From positions 1 through 64,000 of the forward strand of contig JARKIF010000001.1 of NCBI GenBank assembly GCA_029378245.1: 64,000 bases of DNA, written 5' to 3'. Below the pieces are notes generated by a model, which saw only the letters and a program-made list of their open reading frames with translations, was not told the origin of the DNA and ran no database searches. This document shows, in pieces, positions 1 to 10,495 of the stretch. How positions within the stretch are numbered: the first letter of the stretch is position 1; the number at the start of each line of letters is the position of its first letter. The position numbers and the translations under genes are program-made. Origin of the DNA: Roridomyces roridus (Eukaryota > Basidiomycota > Agaricomycetes > Agaricales > Mycenaceae).

Positions 1-879
1 GCTCCGTGAGGGGGTGGCACCTCGCAAGCCAGCGGGGAACCCGAGCTCGGAGGCAGATACGAGTGCGTAGAATGCCCCTGCATACACGATGTCCAGCGTC
101 ACTGCGCTGCGTCCAGCGGCTTTGAGGCTGGGCCACACTTTGTCTGCTGGTATCTCCCGACGAGATTGCGCTCTGTAGGGAAACTTGGGACGCCTATGAA
201 GCTCACAGGGCGCGTTGGATCGGAATGGCCGTCAGGTTTGACGGGAACACTGAGCTGGACAATGCCACATGGTGCGTGGAGACGTAGTGTAACGAGGCCG
301 GTCGATAGATCCTTCACGAGGCCGTTGCGCCTCGGAAAGATACTGAGATCGTGCGTGTCTACGAGCAAACGACCAAGCGCGATAGAAGCGTGGCCGCACA
401 TTGGCGAGTAGCCCTCTGAATTCTCGAGTTAGTTCCGAGTCACCAAGCATCGACGCTTTGGAACACGCACCATTGTGGCAGAAAAGCACACCAATGTCAG
501 CCTCCCCAGACCGTGTCAGCTCCGTCTCTTGCACGAGAATCGCGCCGTACATCTCAGCGTGCCCGCGGGGCTCACGCATCAGCCTAGCCCATGCTCAGTC
601 TTGAAGCTCTTGAATCTGGAAAGTCCACTCACCGCATCCGAATGTCATCCCACTTGTCTCGCGCACAGCGCCTCTTCTCCAACAATGTACCAACCCCGAG
701 CTCGGGATACCCACTCAGGACGATTCGCGTCGGCTGTCAAGGTGAGATAATCCGGGACCGAGTCATCTCGTTGCAGCTGTATTTACGCGGACCACTCACC
801 CCGCCCGCGTGTGCATAGTCGACCACCTTGAGCGTGCGCAGACCGGTGTTGGCTCGAGGAGGCTTGCGAAGACGTCCAT
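1..879 (-). CDS. Proline racemase / trans-3-hydroxyproline dehydratase-like protein (partial)
   Basis: Proline racemase superfamily enzyme. Family members racemise proline or dehydrate trans-3-hydroxy-L-proline in the cytosol. Exons are about 879-800, 733-633, 583-471 and 415 to the window edge, with GT-AG introns. Seen: PTRIVLSGYP, EPRGHAEMYGA, then VLFCHN joined across an intron to GYSPMCGHA (the Cys of the MCGH motif is one catalytic residue of the family), VSFIGVPSF and VTLDIVYAGAFYA. The second catalytic position (Cys in racemases, Thr in dehydratases) lies beyond base 1, so the activity cannot be assigned. The ATG at 879 opens MDVFASLLEPTP, but the conserved LKVVDYAHAGG follows in another frame. 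A second slip lies near 155-165. It is either a young pseudogene or carries sequencing indels. The family is secure; integrity is not. Confidence 0.8.
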
Positions 880-1159
880 TTCGATGTGGGAAAGAGACAG
901 CAAGAAAGCGTGACGATTTGCTATTTTGATACAGTGTGTGTAGTAATGGAGAATGCAGAGAAGAGGGAAAAGTTAGGAATTATGGAGGCGGTAGGGATAA
1001 TTTTTCATTCACGCGAAGTGATTTTGGTCAGACGCGCATAAAGTGTGCTACAGATGGTGGTCAGCGGACGAAGATGCAAAGGGAGGCAAGGGACATACCG
1101 CGGATGGGGGCTTGAAGGAAGGGAGGTGGCAAGCTTTGGGCACTGGTGCAGTCGTGAGC

Positions 1160-1995
1160 TCACGGCGGGTCTCGTATCCCTTGTTGCACGGCGTCGCACT
1201 TCCACAACCTAAGAAGAGGATGAGCGGCAGATAGAGAGAGAGGAGAGAAAACTCACCGGTCGTGCATGTTGTGAATGTGCAGGTGGTACATGAAAGCGCG
1301 CATTCCGGGGAGCGTGTCGCGACAGTCGGGTCGGTGGCAGACGATGGGATCATCAAGACCGAGGCCATCCATGTCCATAACCGCGAGGGCTTCTTCGCGC
1401 TGAAGAACTAGTAGAAGAAGAGAATACCGGAGGGTGGAAAGGGACACACAATATCGAGAAGCGCGTTGGCACGGGACTCGCGGAACACGGGCTTGAGATT
1501 GCACTGGTCTTGGAAGGGAATGTCGATGGAGAGGGAAGAGAGCGTCGAGAGCGTCTCCATGCTCAAGAACGAGGCATCGTAAGAGTGGTCGTAAGATGAC
1601 GAGCACGACCTGTTGGCCTTGGTGCTGTCAGAAGAAGAGCGGCCCGGGCCAAGGTCGATCTTGAGCCCGGCACGATAGCGGGACACCAGGTCCTGCGCAG
1701 GAGTGGGGGAAGACGAGCTGCTCGACACGCAGGTACTCGCATCCGAGGTCCACGATGCCACCGGGGCATTAAACTCCCATGTACTCGCGTCATCGTCGAG
1801 GACTAGCCATGTCGGGGCTTGTTCTTCCTCGGGATTCCTCTTGAGACCAGCAGCGATGAGAGCCTGCTCCAGACTCAGTGCGATTTGGTCGGGGCTGAGG
1901 AACATCGCATCACGCTTGGAACGCGGTGAGATGGACCCGGGCATGGCCTCCTCAGAGAGCACGGCAAGTTGGTGGAGGCTGAGAGCGTTGGTCAT
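1160..1995 (-). CDS. Small C2H2-type zinc-finger-like protein
   Basis: Three exons (1995-1450, 1399-1257, 1208-1160) sum to 738 nt, an exact multiple of three, giving 245 residues. The introns are GT-AG, 50 and 48 nt. The N-terminal 170 residues are Ser-rich and low in recognisable structure. The C-terminus reads DDPIVCHRPDCRD followed by MRAFMYHLHIHNMH, a Cys-x4-Cys-x12-His-x3-His arrangement typical of a single C2H2 finger. An earlier in-frame Met at 2070 exists, but a TATA box lies directly on it, so transcription should begin downstream and the Met at 1995 (MTNALSLHQ) is preferred. It could be a transcription factor or a structural zinc-finger protein; no orthologue is recognised. Gene structure is fairly sure, function is not. 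Confidence 0.65.
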
Positions 1996-2069
1996 CGTGG
2001 AGGCGAGGAGAGAGAACGATGGGAAGCAAGACGTGGTTGCTGGAGAGAGAGACGCGACCACCTGGCCCA

Positions 2070-2075
2070 TTTATA
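2070..2075 (-). promoter_or_regulatory. TATA box of the zinc-finger-like gene
   Basis: On the minus strand GGGTATAAATGG overlaps the first possible ATG (2070) and lies 75 nt before the ATG at 1995. A normal TATA-to-start distance of about 30-40 nt would put the cap site between the two Mets, which decides the start codon. Confidence 0.55.
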
Positions 2076-2079
2076 CCCA

Positions 2080-2717
2080 CCATTCAAAGTTGGACCAACG
2101 CTACGCGAGGACCAAGCGCGTTCCCAAAATGGTAAACGCGTCCTGGGAACAGGCGGTTGGGCCAATTGGTTCCGCCATTGTCCGTAGTCTGACCCACAAG
2201 TCCTGACGACGGTCCATTGTGCGCAAGATTTCACATCAGAGTGGCTGGGCCGCTAGCCGTGACTCGAGCAAACTAGGACGGACAATGGGACGGAGAGTTC
2301 GGGGAGCGAGACGGCGCTTTACGAGGCGCCGTTTCAATCGTCATACTTGATGCAGAGTAGTTCGTCAATGGTGGGAGCAGTAGATTAGAGGTCTGGGTGG
2401 CAGTGGTCGTCGATGGTGGAGGTCAAGACCAAGGGACGGCGCATCAGAATTGATCCGAGTTTTGACCTCTACGTCGTCCGACTCCCATTGTCGAGATCAT
2501 AGTCAAGTGAAGTTGGTGCGTGTCGCTGACGCGAAATCTCAGGCCTCAGGACCGAGGCAACTTATGGAAATTCAGATCCCAGGTCTATATTCTATCAAAC
2601 TACATACTCTGGCTACGTGAGACTACCCATTACCTGCCGTCAGCCCCCGCCTCCGCCCAACGCATCTCAAAATGAATCATTTTGGTCCCCGTTTCCTACC
2701 CCCACTCGACTGTCCCA
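2080..2717. other. Intergenic, divergent promoter region
   Basis: Lies between the minus-strand zinc-finger-like gene and the plus-strand CNH-kinase gene. No convincing long frame. A further 5' exon of the CNH-kinase gene may lie here: the open frame before 2718 is stopped by a TGA at about 2673, with a possible acceptor just upstream (CCTGCCGTCAG near 2643). Confidence 0.5.
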
Positions 2718-5700
2718 ATGGTCTCGGACCAAATGCTGCTGATAGGCCACGACGAGGGTCTTTCTGTACTGGATATGTTTCCACAAGAGTGGAATGACGC
2801 GGGCGGTCTCGTTCTTAAAGGTCTGAATGACGCCAAGGTGCGACCAATCTGGGAGGGAGAAACGTGAGCATCTTGTGCACATTCATGCGTCAGTCTTAAT
2901 CCTCGTCTAGCGTGTACCAAATGTCTAGTCTAGAGCTCGACAACACGAGCGGGGTCGTGCTCATGCTGGTCGGGCCTCAAACAGAATCTCCGGCTGGCTC
3001 GGACAGCCAGAGGATGATTCGGATGTATAACCTCGGCTCCCTGATCAGTCTTGCAAAGTGGACGATTGTCAAAGCAAGTCGCCGTTTTCCCCCTCAGTTC
3101 CCTAGCTAATGTTCCAATTCAAGGGCGAACGCCCGCTAGACCTCGGTTTCTTCTCAATGCAACAAACGACGCCAAAGAAGCACCGGCCGACAAACAGTAT
3201 TGCCCGTGGGCTCAAGTCGCTCGTCCCGCCAGCTGGTACCCAGAACGAGCAAGGCCAATCGTACCAAACGCTACTCTCCCCTGCATCCTCCATCTCCGCA
3301 CCCAAACCACTCCTGAAGCGGGCCATGTCGGACGAATCGAGTTGGGAAGTCCTCGATGACCTTCCGCTGCGGTGGGCACGCGATTTTGTCCCTCTTGCAC
3401 TAGCCGGCTCCCGTCTGCTCGGCGTGTCTGTACTTAGCTTTGCTTTGTGGAACCGCGCCGAGGGCGAGCGGCATGGAAGCCGCGTGCAGTTTCTCGCTGT
3501 TGCCACCAAGAGCAAGATATTGATTTATGAGACGCCGCCGAATGAGCGTGTGTTTCGGTTTGTGAAGGAGTTTTATACTCCGTTGCAGCCAAAGAGCATT
3601 ACGTTCTTCCAGCAGACCGTGCAGGAGCTGGGGCGGAGTTTCTCGGATGCAGACCCGCATATACGACACCGGAGGACGGGCAGTGGAGGTGGCGGCGTGC
3701 GTGGGTCGTCGATATCTGCGCCAAAGACGCTGCCCAATTACGGCACCCAATTGTGTATCTTTGCCATCTTTGAAAAGAAGGCTGGCTGGATACGAATTGC
3801 GGATTCTGCTGTAGGGGAGATGAAGCTCTTTGATGACGGCGGGTATGGGTCACGCGAGTCGCTGCATACGCGGATGCCGTCGTCGTCCAATTCGAGTCCT
3901 GCGAGCAAGCAGGGAGGGGCGCGGTGGGTACCGCCTGTTAGAGCCGAGCTGCCTTCGCGGAGTGTGTATGTGCTGACGAGGGGGACTACGACGCATGTTG
4001 TCCCGTGTCCGGCGCCGTCGAGTGCCCATGGGGCTGCACCGCTTGCCGTGATTACGTGGCGCGTGGCTCCAGGGTATGTCGCAGCGAGGGTGGGAGGAAC
4101 GCCTGGCGTGCTGCAGCTTACTGCTCTCGGGATGGGGTTCGACGAGGTTGCGGAGGTGTCCCTTGCTGCTTTGCATGGCAACGCGCATGGGAAGAGTAAG
4201 GGCAAGGGCAGGGCGCGGGCAGAGGATGTGAGGATGGTGAGAGGGGAGGAGGACGCGGGTGGGGAAACGGCCTTTTTGTGCCGGGGCGGGCATTGGGACT
4301 ATGTAGAGGAGAGCGACGGGTATCCTGTGGGTCTGGCTACTTCGCAGGTTTCCTCGGACAGCGTTCTCGCCGAGCTCAGCGAGCGTTCTCCATTCGATCC
4401 TGCCGAACAAGGTGAAGGATCTCATTGGCTCCATTCCATCTTTTCTCCAATATCTTCTAGCAGTTGATGTGCGCGGGATCATCGAACGCCTGAACAAGCT
4501 CTTTCATAGCGATCCCGAGTGGTATACACAATTTCTGGCATGCCGTGGCACCTCTGCTCAGTGGCTTCTGGATCGATTACAAGACGTGAGTCGTGTTCGG
4601 CGATCCATCAGCTCAGCTACCCAACAACCTCACTCCAGCTCCTGGATTACGATGCCAATTGTGCCCCCACAGATCGACACAGACTCTTCAAGGCCCTCCT
4701 CAGACTTTCTGCCAACTCGGAACTGTATCCCAGGTGTTTTACTCTCACAGATCTCGGGCACGAAAAACTCGTGGCCGGTGGCTCGTTCAGCGATGTGTAT
4801 ATGGGGCACCTTGGCGGACAATGCGTCGGTGTAAAAATGATGAGGGTATTTGGTGACTCAAATATCGACGCTGCTCTCAAGGTGCGAAGCCCTATTGCTG
4901 AAGCCACATACAACCTGACTTGCATGTACTAGAGTTTCGGTCGAGAAGCGATCATATGGCGACAGCTTTCCCATCCGAATCTTCTCCCATTTTACGGGCT
5001 TTACAAGTTCCGCCAGAGGCTCTGTCTTGTGTCACCATGGATGGAGAAGGGACATCTCGGTGGTTTCCTGAAAAAAGAAATCTGCGAAACTGACCGACTG
5101 CTCTCTTTGGTAAGTTTGCGGGCATTACGATAAGCTCAATTAAGCGCTTCAGATCCTCGACATAGCCCTCGGCCTCAAGCACCTGCACGCCATGGGTGTC
5201 GTTCACGGAGATTTAAAAGCTGTACGTCACACTCTGCTACTCCTCCTCCTCCATCGTTCACACCTAGACAGGACAATGTCTTGGTGACTTCCTCAGGAAG
5301 GGCGTGCATTGCGGACTTCGGTCTTGCGTCCATCACCTCCTCGATGTCTTCAATCCAATTCACCCCCCCATCCAAGGCTTCAAGAGGCGGTTCAATGCGC
5401 TATCAGGCTCCGGAACTGCACCGAGGTGGATACAACGATCTCCGGTCAGACTTATACGGTTTTGCATGTGTTGTATACGAGGTAAGCACCCATCCTTCGT
5501 CCTTTCCCCTCGTTGATTTGCGCAGCTCCTAGCGGGGACCGTGCCCTTCTCAGAACTTCCCTCCGAAATGGCAGTAATGTTTGCCGTTCTAGAGGGCCGT
5601 CGACCATCCTGTCCACCCTCCTGCTCCGGAACCCCTGCATTAGAGGGTCTTTGGGCCCTCCTCCAAGACTGCTGGCACGCAGACCCCGAGACCCGACCGA

Positions 5701-5944
5701 CAGCAGCCCGAGTCGTCGAACGTTTGAGAGGTGATGTCGGTGCTTCTGAGAGCTCCATCCAATCCGAGAGCGACTGGGATTGTACCTCCACATCCAGGTT
5801 TCGTCGTCTGCTCCTGGGCAAACAACCCCTGCCTACGCTGGTCGAATTCGAAAACGTGGTTTCTGGGACTGGTAAGCAAAGCCTTGCACTCAAGCCCGGC
5901 TCATTTTCTTTTTCGTTCTAGCAATACCAGTCCTTCCAGCGTGA
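2718..5944 (+). CDS. CNH domain-protein kinase fusion (TKL-like)
   Basis: Ten exons: 2718-2863, 2911-3073, 3124-4411, 4461-4585, 4639-4881, 4933-5109, 5153-5221, 5272-5481, 5526-5871, 5922-5944. They total 2790 nt (929 residues, in frame). Residues about 1-530 form a CNH (citron homology) domain: MLLIGHDEGLSVLD, VYQMSSLEL, RPLDLGFF, ILIYETPP. Residues about 570-900 form a kinase: glycine loop LVAGGSFSDVYMG, VAL-type lysine in VGVKMMR, VVHGDLKADNVLV, DFGLAS, APELHRGGYNDLRSDLYGF. HGD replaces the usual HRD, as in many basidiomycete kinases. A 49-nt intron at 4412-4460 joins the halves in phase. If it is retained, the CNH part stops at 4467 and the kinase frame has no usable ATG, which argues for one fused gene. 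Intron 3074-3123 is GC-AG. The start is uncertain. Probably a signalling kinase regulated through its CNH domain. Confidence 0.8.
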
Positions 5945-6343
5945 TAACTTTGGCGTATTATGTCTTGGAATAACCAGCCGTATTCACAAGAACAGCAAAA
6001 AGCAACTTTCTGTTGGAGGGATAGTCTGGAGAGTGCCTCAAAACTTTTCTATGTATTGATTTTCGTTGGCTGTCCGAATAAGGTAAATTGATGGCAGAGC
6101 CATGTGATGTTTGTCGAAGATGGAAGACATGTACCTTAACAACAATGTAACGGTGCTGTCTTGGTGGAAGAATCTTATGAGAGTATTTGCACATATTTGT
6201 CCTCTGAGAAGGCTTGTATATGTTTGTCCCTGCACGCTGGCACTTTGCTTCCTACCACCAAGTTTCCCAGTGATCTGTTTGCTGTGAGCCGCTCTCTTAG
6301 CTAGTCCACTCAGTTCATCCCTAATCTGCACCTTAGCCGCACA
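5945..6343. other. Intergenic; 5' flank of NLR copy A
   Basis: No gene. The right part is homologous to the 5' flanks of NLR copies B, D and E (shared stretches such as AAGCCTTCTCAGAGGACAAA on the opposite strand near 6196-6215), so the promoter was duplicated along with the coding region. A proline-rich frame on the opposite strand at 6038-6520 is an antisense shadow. Confidence 0.6.
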
Positions 6344-9300
6344 ATGTCCCACACCCACCGAGTCGGAAGAGGCGGGGATGTGATTGTCAATGGTGTGTGA
6401 AATCTCAGAGTGGATCCTGAATAAATCATGATCTGTGGCTATAGGTGGCCCAGGAGGTAGTGGTGGAATAGGTGATGAAACCGGGGGTTCTGGTGGTTCT
6501 GGAGGGAACGCCATCGTCAATTTGTAAGCTTTCTAACAAACACACTGCCAAGTTCACTGATCCTTGTATGACAGTATCCAAGGGTTAATCACATTTTCTC
6601 CTGGTATAGCTGTTGTGGCTGATCTTTGGTGTAGATCAGATGATGACTTGTTCAAGTGGTTGGGAAACCCTCCTGATACACAGGACAGACAGCTTCAATT
6701 GCAAGAGCTGCGTCATGAAGACACCGGAAGCTGGCTACTATGCAATAATCAAGTCCTCAGGTGGAAACAGTCGCCTGGCATCTTGTGGATCCAGGGAATC
6801 TGTATGTTGGCTCAATTTTAGTCAACTTCATATCTGATCAATTTCAGCTGGAACAGGGAAAAGTGTACTCAGGTACTTCATTTATTTTGCTGCACTATCT
6901 CTGCTGACATGAACAGCTCAACAGTCATTCGAGACCTTGTTGAAGCTGGTGACACAGTCTCATATTTCTTTTTTGACTTTAGGAATGACAGACAGAGGTT
7001 GAACATTATGTTGCGCTCTGTTGTCTGGCAACTCTCCGGAAAGTTAGCCACTCAACATCATTCACTGCGGCACCTTCATGAAAGGCTTGGAAATGGAACC
7101 ATACAACCACTGATGAAAGATCTCCAAGAACTCCTTGATAGCCTGATTGGAGAGCTGGAACAGACATACATTGTCCTAGATGGACTGGATGAATGCCACA
7201 AGGATGATTGGATAGGTCTGATTGGATTTGTCAACAATCTTTTCAGTGCTTCCACAAAAGGGTTGCACTTGCTGTTCACAAGTCAACCTTGCCAGGAATT
7301 CCAAACAGGCTTCAAGGCTATTCCTTTGATACAGTTGCACACATCCATCTTGGATGAGGACATAAAATCTTTTGTTGACAGCAAAATTTCAGCAATGTCA
7401 ACTGATATTAAACATGCCAATGCAGTCACTGCACAAATTGTGAAACAGAGCAATGGAATGTATGCCAGACTTTTTTTATTTTGGCTTGAACTAAAAGGTA
7501 TTCATAGGTTCCGCATGGCTGCTTGCTTTATCATTGAGCTAGGGCATTGTCTCTGGGAGGGTCAATGGGATGGGGTCCTTGCAACTTTGCCAGCTGATCT
7601 CTTCAGCATCTACAGTCGTTTCCTTAATCGGGCAAAGACACAACCCAAATTGCCATCAGTTTTTATTCAGGCAATACTACGGTGGCTTGTATTTTCAGCA
7701 AGAGAACTGGCTCCAGAAGAGCTTGCAGATGCTATTGCTTTTCGCTTTGACTTACCAAACTTTGACTTTTCCAACCTGGATGCCTCAATTCATGACCCTA
7801 GCATGCGCCAGGGAAATTCTGGGATTTTCAAGCTGCTTGATGGCCTCATCATAAAAAACCCTAAAACCATTAGTTTTGCACACTCCTCAGTGCGAGACTA
7901 TGTCCTTTCCCCAGAGTTTGAACAAGAGCATGGCACTTTTGATCTCGGTCAAAACATCTCACAAAAATTCATTGCACAGACTTGTTTGAGATATCTTCTT
8001 CTGTTTTCTCAGGATGATCATGTAATGGCTGAGGAGACCCTGGAGAGGTACCCACTTGGAATCTATGCAGCAACAAAATGGTTTCATCACTTTCAGGACT
8101 GCAATGATACAACCCAGGGGCAGCTACTCCAAACAGCAATGCAGCTGCTGAATGATGAGAGTATCCAGTACATCGCACTGTGCAAGTTGCGGAAAGACCC
8201 AGGTGTGCCAGCTATCTGTATGTGTGCAGAAATGGGTTTTCAAGAAGGGGTGTTGTCTTTACTCCATACTGGGAAGGTGGAAGTTGATGCCGCTGACAAG
8301 TATGGGTTAACTGGACTGCACCATGCCTCCTGGACAGGCCACCTTGATATTGCAAAGCTGCTGATTGAACATGAGGCCTCAGCCGATGCCACCGAGAAGA
8401 ATGGGTGGACTCCGCTGCACCATGCCTCCTGGAATGGCCACCTTGATATTGCAAAGCTGCTGATTGAACATGGGGCCTCAGTCAATGCTGCCGAGGAAGA
8501 TGGCAGGACTCCGCTGCACCATGCCTCCTTGAATGGCCACCATGATATTGCAAAGCGGCTGATTGAACATGGGGCCTCAGTCAATGCTGCTGAGGAAGAT
8601 GGCTGGACTCCGCTGCACCATGCCTCCTGGAAACTTCACCTTGATATTGCAAAGCTGCTGATTGAACATGGGGCCTCAGTCGATGCTGCCAAGGAAGATG
8701 GCAGGACTCCGCTGCACCATGCCTCCCGGAATGGCCACCTTGATATTGCAAAGCTGCTGATTGAACATGGGGCCTCAGTCGATGCTGCCAAGGAAGATGG
8801 CAGGACTCCGCTGCACCATGCCTCCTCGAATGGCCACCTTGATATTGCAAAGCTGCTGATTGAACATGGGGCCTCAGTCAATGCTGCCGAGGAAGATGGC
8901 TGGACTCCGCTGCACCATGCCTCCTTGAATGGCCACCATGATATTGCAAAGCTGCTGATTGAACATGGGGCCTCAGTCAATGCTGCCGAGGAAGATGGCT
9001 GGACTCCGCTGCACCATGCCTCCTTGAATGGCCACCATGATATTGCAAAGCTGCTGATTGAACATGGGGCCTCAGTCGATGCTGCCAAGGAAGATGGCAG
9101 GACTCCGCTGCACCATGCCTCCTCGAATGGCCACCTTGATATTGCAAAGCTGCTGATTGAACATGGGGCCTCAGTCAATGCTGCCGAGGAAGATGGCAGG
9201 ACTCCGCTGCACCATGCCTCCTTGAATGGCCACCATGATATTGCAAAGCTGCTGATTGAACATGGGGCCTCAGCCAATGCCACCGAGAAGAATGGGTGGA

Positions 9301-9509
9301 CTCCGCTGTACTATGCCTCCTTGAATGGCCACCTTGATATTGCAAAGCTGCTGATTGAACATGGGGCCTCAGCTGATGCCACCGAGAAGGATGGCTGGAG
9401 TCCGCTGTACCATGCCTCCTCGAATATGGCCCCTCCGCAATCCAACCTACAGCACTCTTGTGATCTACCCCTTCCCCCCTCATTCTCCTTGTTCTCAGGC
9501 TTCGAGTGA
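6344..9509 (+). CDS. NACHT-ankyrin NLR-like protein, copy A (intact)
   Basis: Six exons: 6344-6392, 6445-6523, 6575-6801, 6848-6872, 6917-7459, 7508-9509. They total 2925 nt, 974 residues, no internal stop. Residues 1-43 are glycine-rich (GGDVIVNGG, then GGSGG blocks, then NAIVN). A STAND-type NACHT NTPase follows: Walker A GISGTGKS, carried mostly by the 25-nt exon 4, and Walker B YIVLDGLDECHKDD. The middle is helical. Residues about 560-950 hold 11 full and one partial ankyrin repeats of the form GxTPLHHASxNGHLDIAK. Such proteins are signal-sensing switches in fungi, several tied to non-self recognition; the role here is inferred. The splice sites are supported because the same ones fit copies B and E. 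The last 23 residues arise from loss of the stop codon used in the paralogues. Confidence 0.85.
8280..9430 (+). repeat. 99-bp tandem repeat array encoding ankyrin repeats
   Basis: About 11.5 units of 99 bp. Adjacent units are almost identical at DNA level, including third codon positions (GATATTGCAAAGCTGCTGAT recurs in nearly every unit). Variation concentrates at a few codons: Asn/Asp at the end of the unit, Lys/Glu in AAKED/AAEED, Arg/Trp before TPLHH, and Leu/His in GHLD/GHHD. Confidence 0.9.
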
Positions 9510-9754
9510 ACAGTATTTATCATGTGTACTATGTTGATAAATGGAACCCGTGACTCGGAATGAATGAATGAATGAAAAATCATCTAAACACCAATGGACA
9601 TGAGCGGAAGAGAACAAAGAGGATACTATTGGGACAATGTACAGTAGATACATAATTACGTTGCAACTGTTCTGAAATGTTGCCGAGCTCGGGGCAGGGT
9701 CAAACACTCAAACTCCTTGAGAAGTGATTGATTTTCGATGATGGTGGTTGAGTG

Positions 9755-10495
9755 TAGTGAGCGGCACGAGTATGAGTACTTGCAGAAGTTGGGAAAACCA
9801 TACTCGCACTCGCACGAGTATTGATGGCGAGTATTCATGTATTAGTAAGCAACTTTCGCGAGTATTCGCGAGTCGCAAGTAGTTGCACTCAACAAGTTGG
9901 AATACTCGCGAGTTGCAAATTATTTGTGAGTTATTCATGAGTATCATATATTTCAGTTACCAAACTATGTACTAGCATCATCAATGACAATAACTCTCGC
10001 TGATCCTGAGGCTTCTGCTGTAGCAGGGGCCTTCCGCTTCTTGTTCCGTGTCCAACCCTCTGCAAGCTGCTTCTCAAACTCATCAACTGCTATCAAGTCC
10101 GGGTTACTGGCCCACTGGCCGACCATCACAGTGGAATGGGCTGATTGCTCACTCAGTTGGTTGCGGAGTTTCATTACTGTTCCTCCTGATGAACAGGTAG
10201 TGACTGATAGGTAAATTGAATTCTGTACAGGAATACACATACATTACGGAGTGATTGCCACATGCCGGCATGCCGAGTGATGCCGAGTGATGCCGGTGAT
10301 CAAATTGCCTATCTGGGTCTGTTCCGTGAGCTTACGGTAGCCAGGCAAATACTCGCGAGTACCAAGGTTTTTGGAAACCAATACTCGCACTCGCACGAGT
10401 AGCACAGCCACCACCCACTCGCGAGTATGAATACTCGTACTCGCGAGTGAAATGCCGCGAGTATTCGCAGCACTCAATACTCGTGCCGCTCCCTA
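9755..10495. mobile_element. hAT-like non-autonomous element 1
   Basis: Flanked by the 8-bp direct repeat GTTGAGTG (9747-9754 and 10496-10503). The ends are inverted: TAGTGAGCGGCACGAGTA on the left and TACTCGTGCCGCTCCCTA on the right. Both subterminal regions are packed with the palindromic word CTCGCGAG and its halves. A minus-strand frame at 9965-10240 (MKLRNQLSEQSAHSTVMVGQ) resembles the end of a hAT-type transposase and may be a remnant. Target-site length and end structure fit the hAT superfamily. Confidence 0.75.

Noticed and set aside
6038..6520. Proline-rich divergent gene (MTMAFPPEPPEPP...) beside each NLR, also at 30409, 51834 and 60999
   Set aside because: It is the antisense of the glycine-rich NLR exons 1-2. 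The sense strand gives an in-phase spliced N-terminus with an ATG and good splice sites in all copies, so the antisense conservation is a by-product.
8240..9283. Long repetitive frames opposite the ankyrin arrays (EAPCSISSFAISRWPF... units), also at 27943-28407 and 58315-59181
   Set aside because: Exact antisense shadows of the ankyrin repeats. The sense strand has the family motif and domain context.
8280..9430. Regularly spaced direct repeats, CRISPR-like at first sight
   Set aside because: Units are contiguous 99-bp codon-phased ankyrin repeats in a eukaryotic gene, with no unique spacers.
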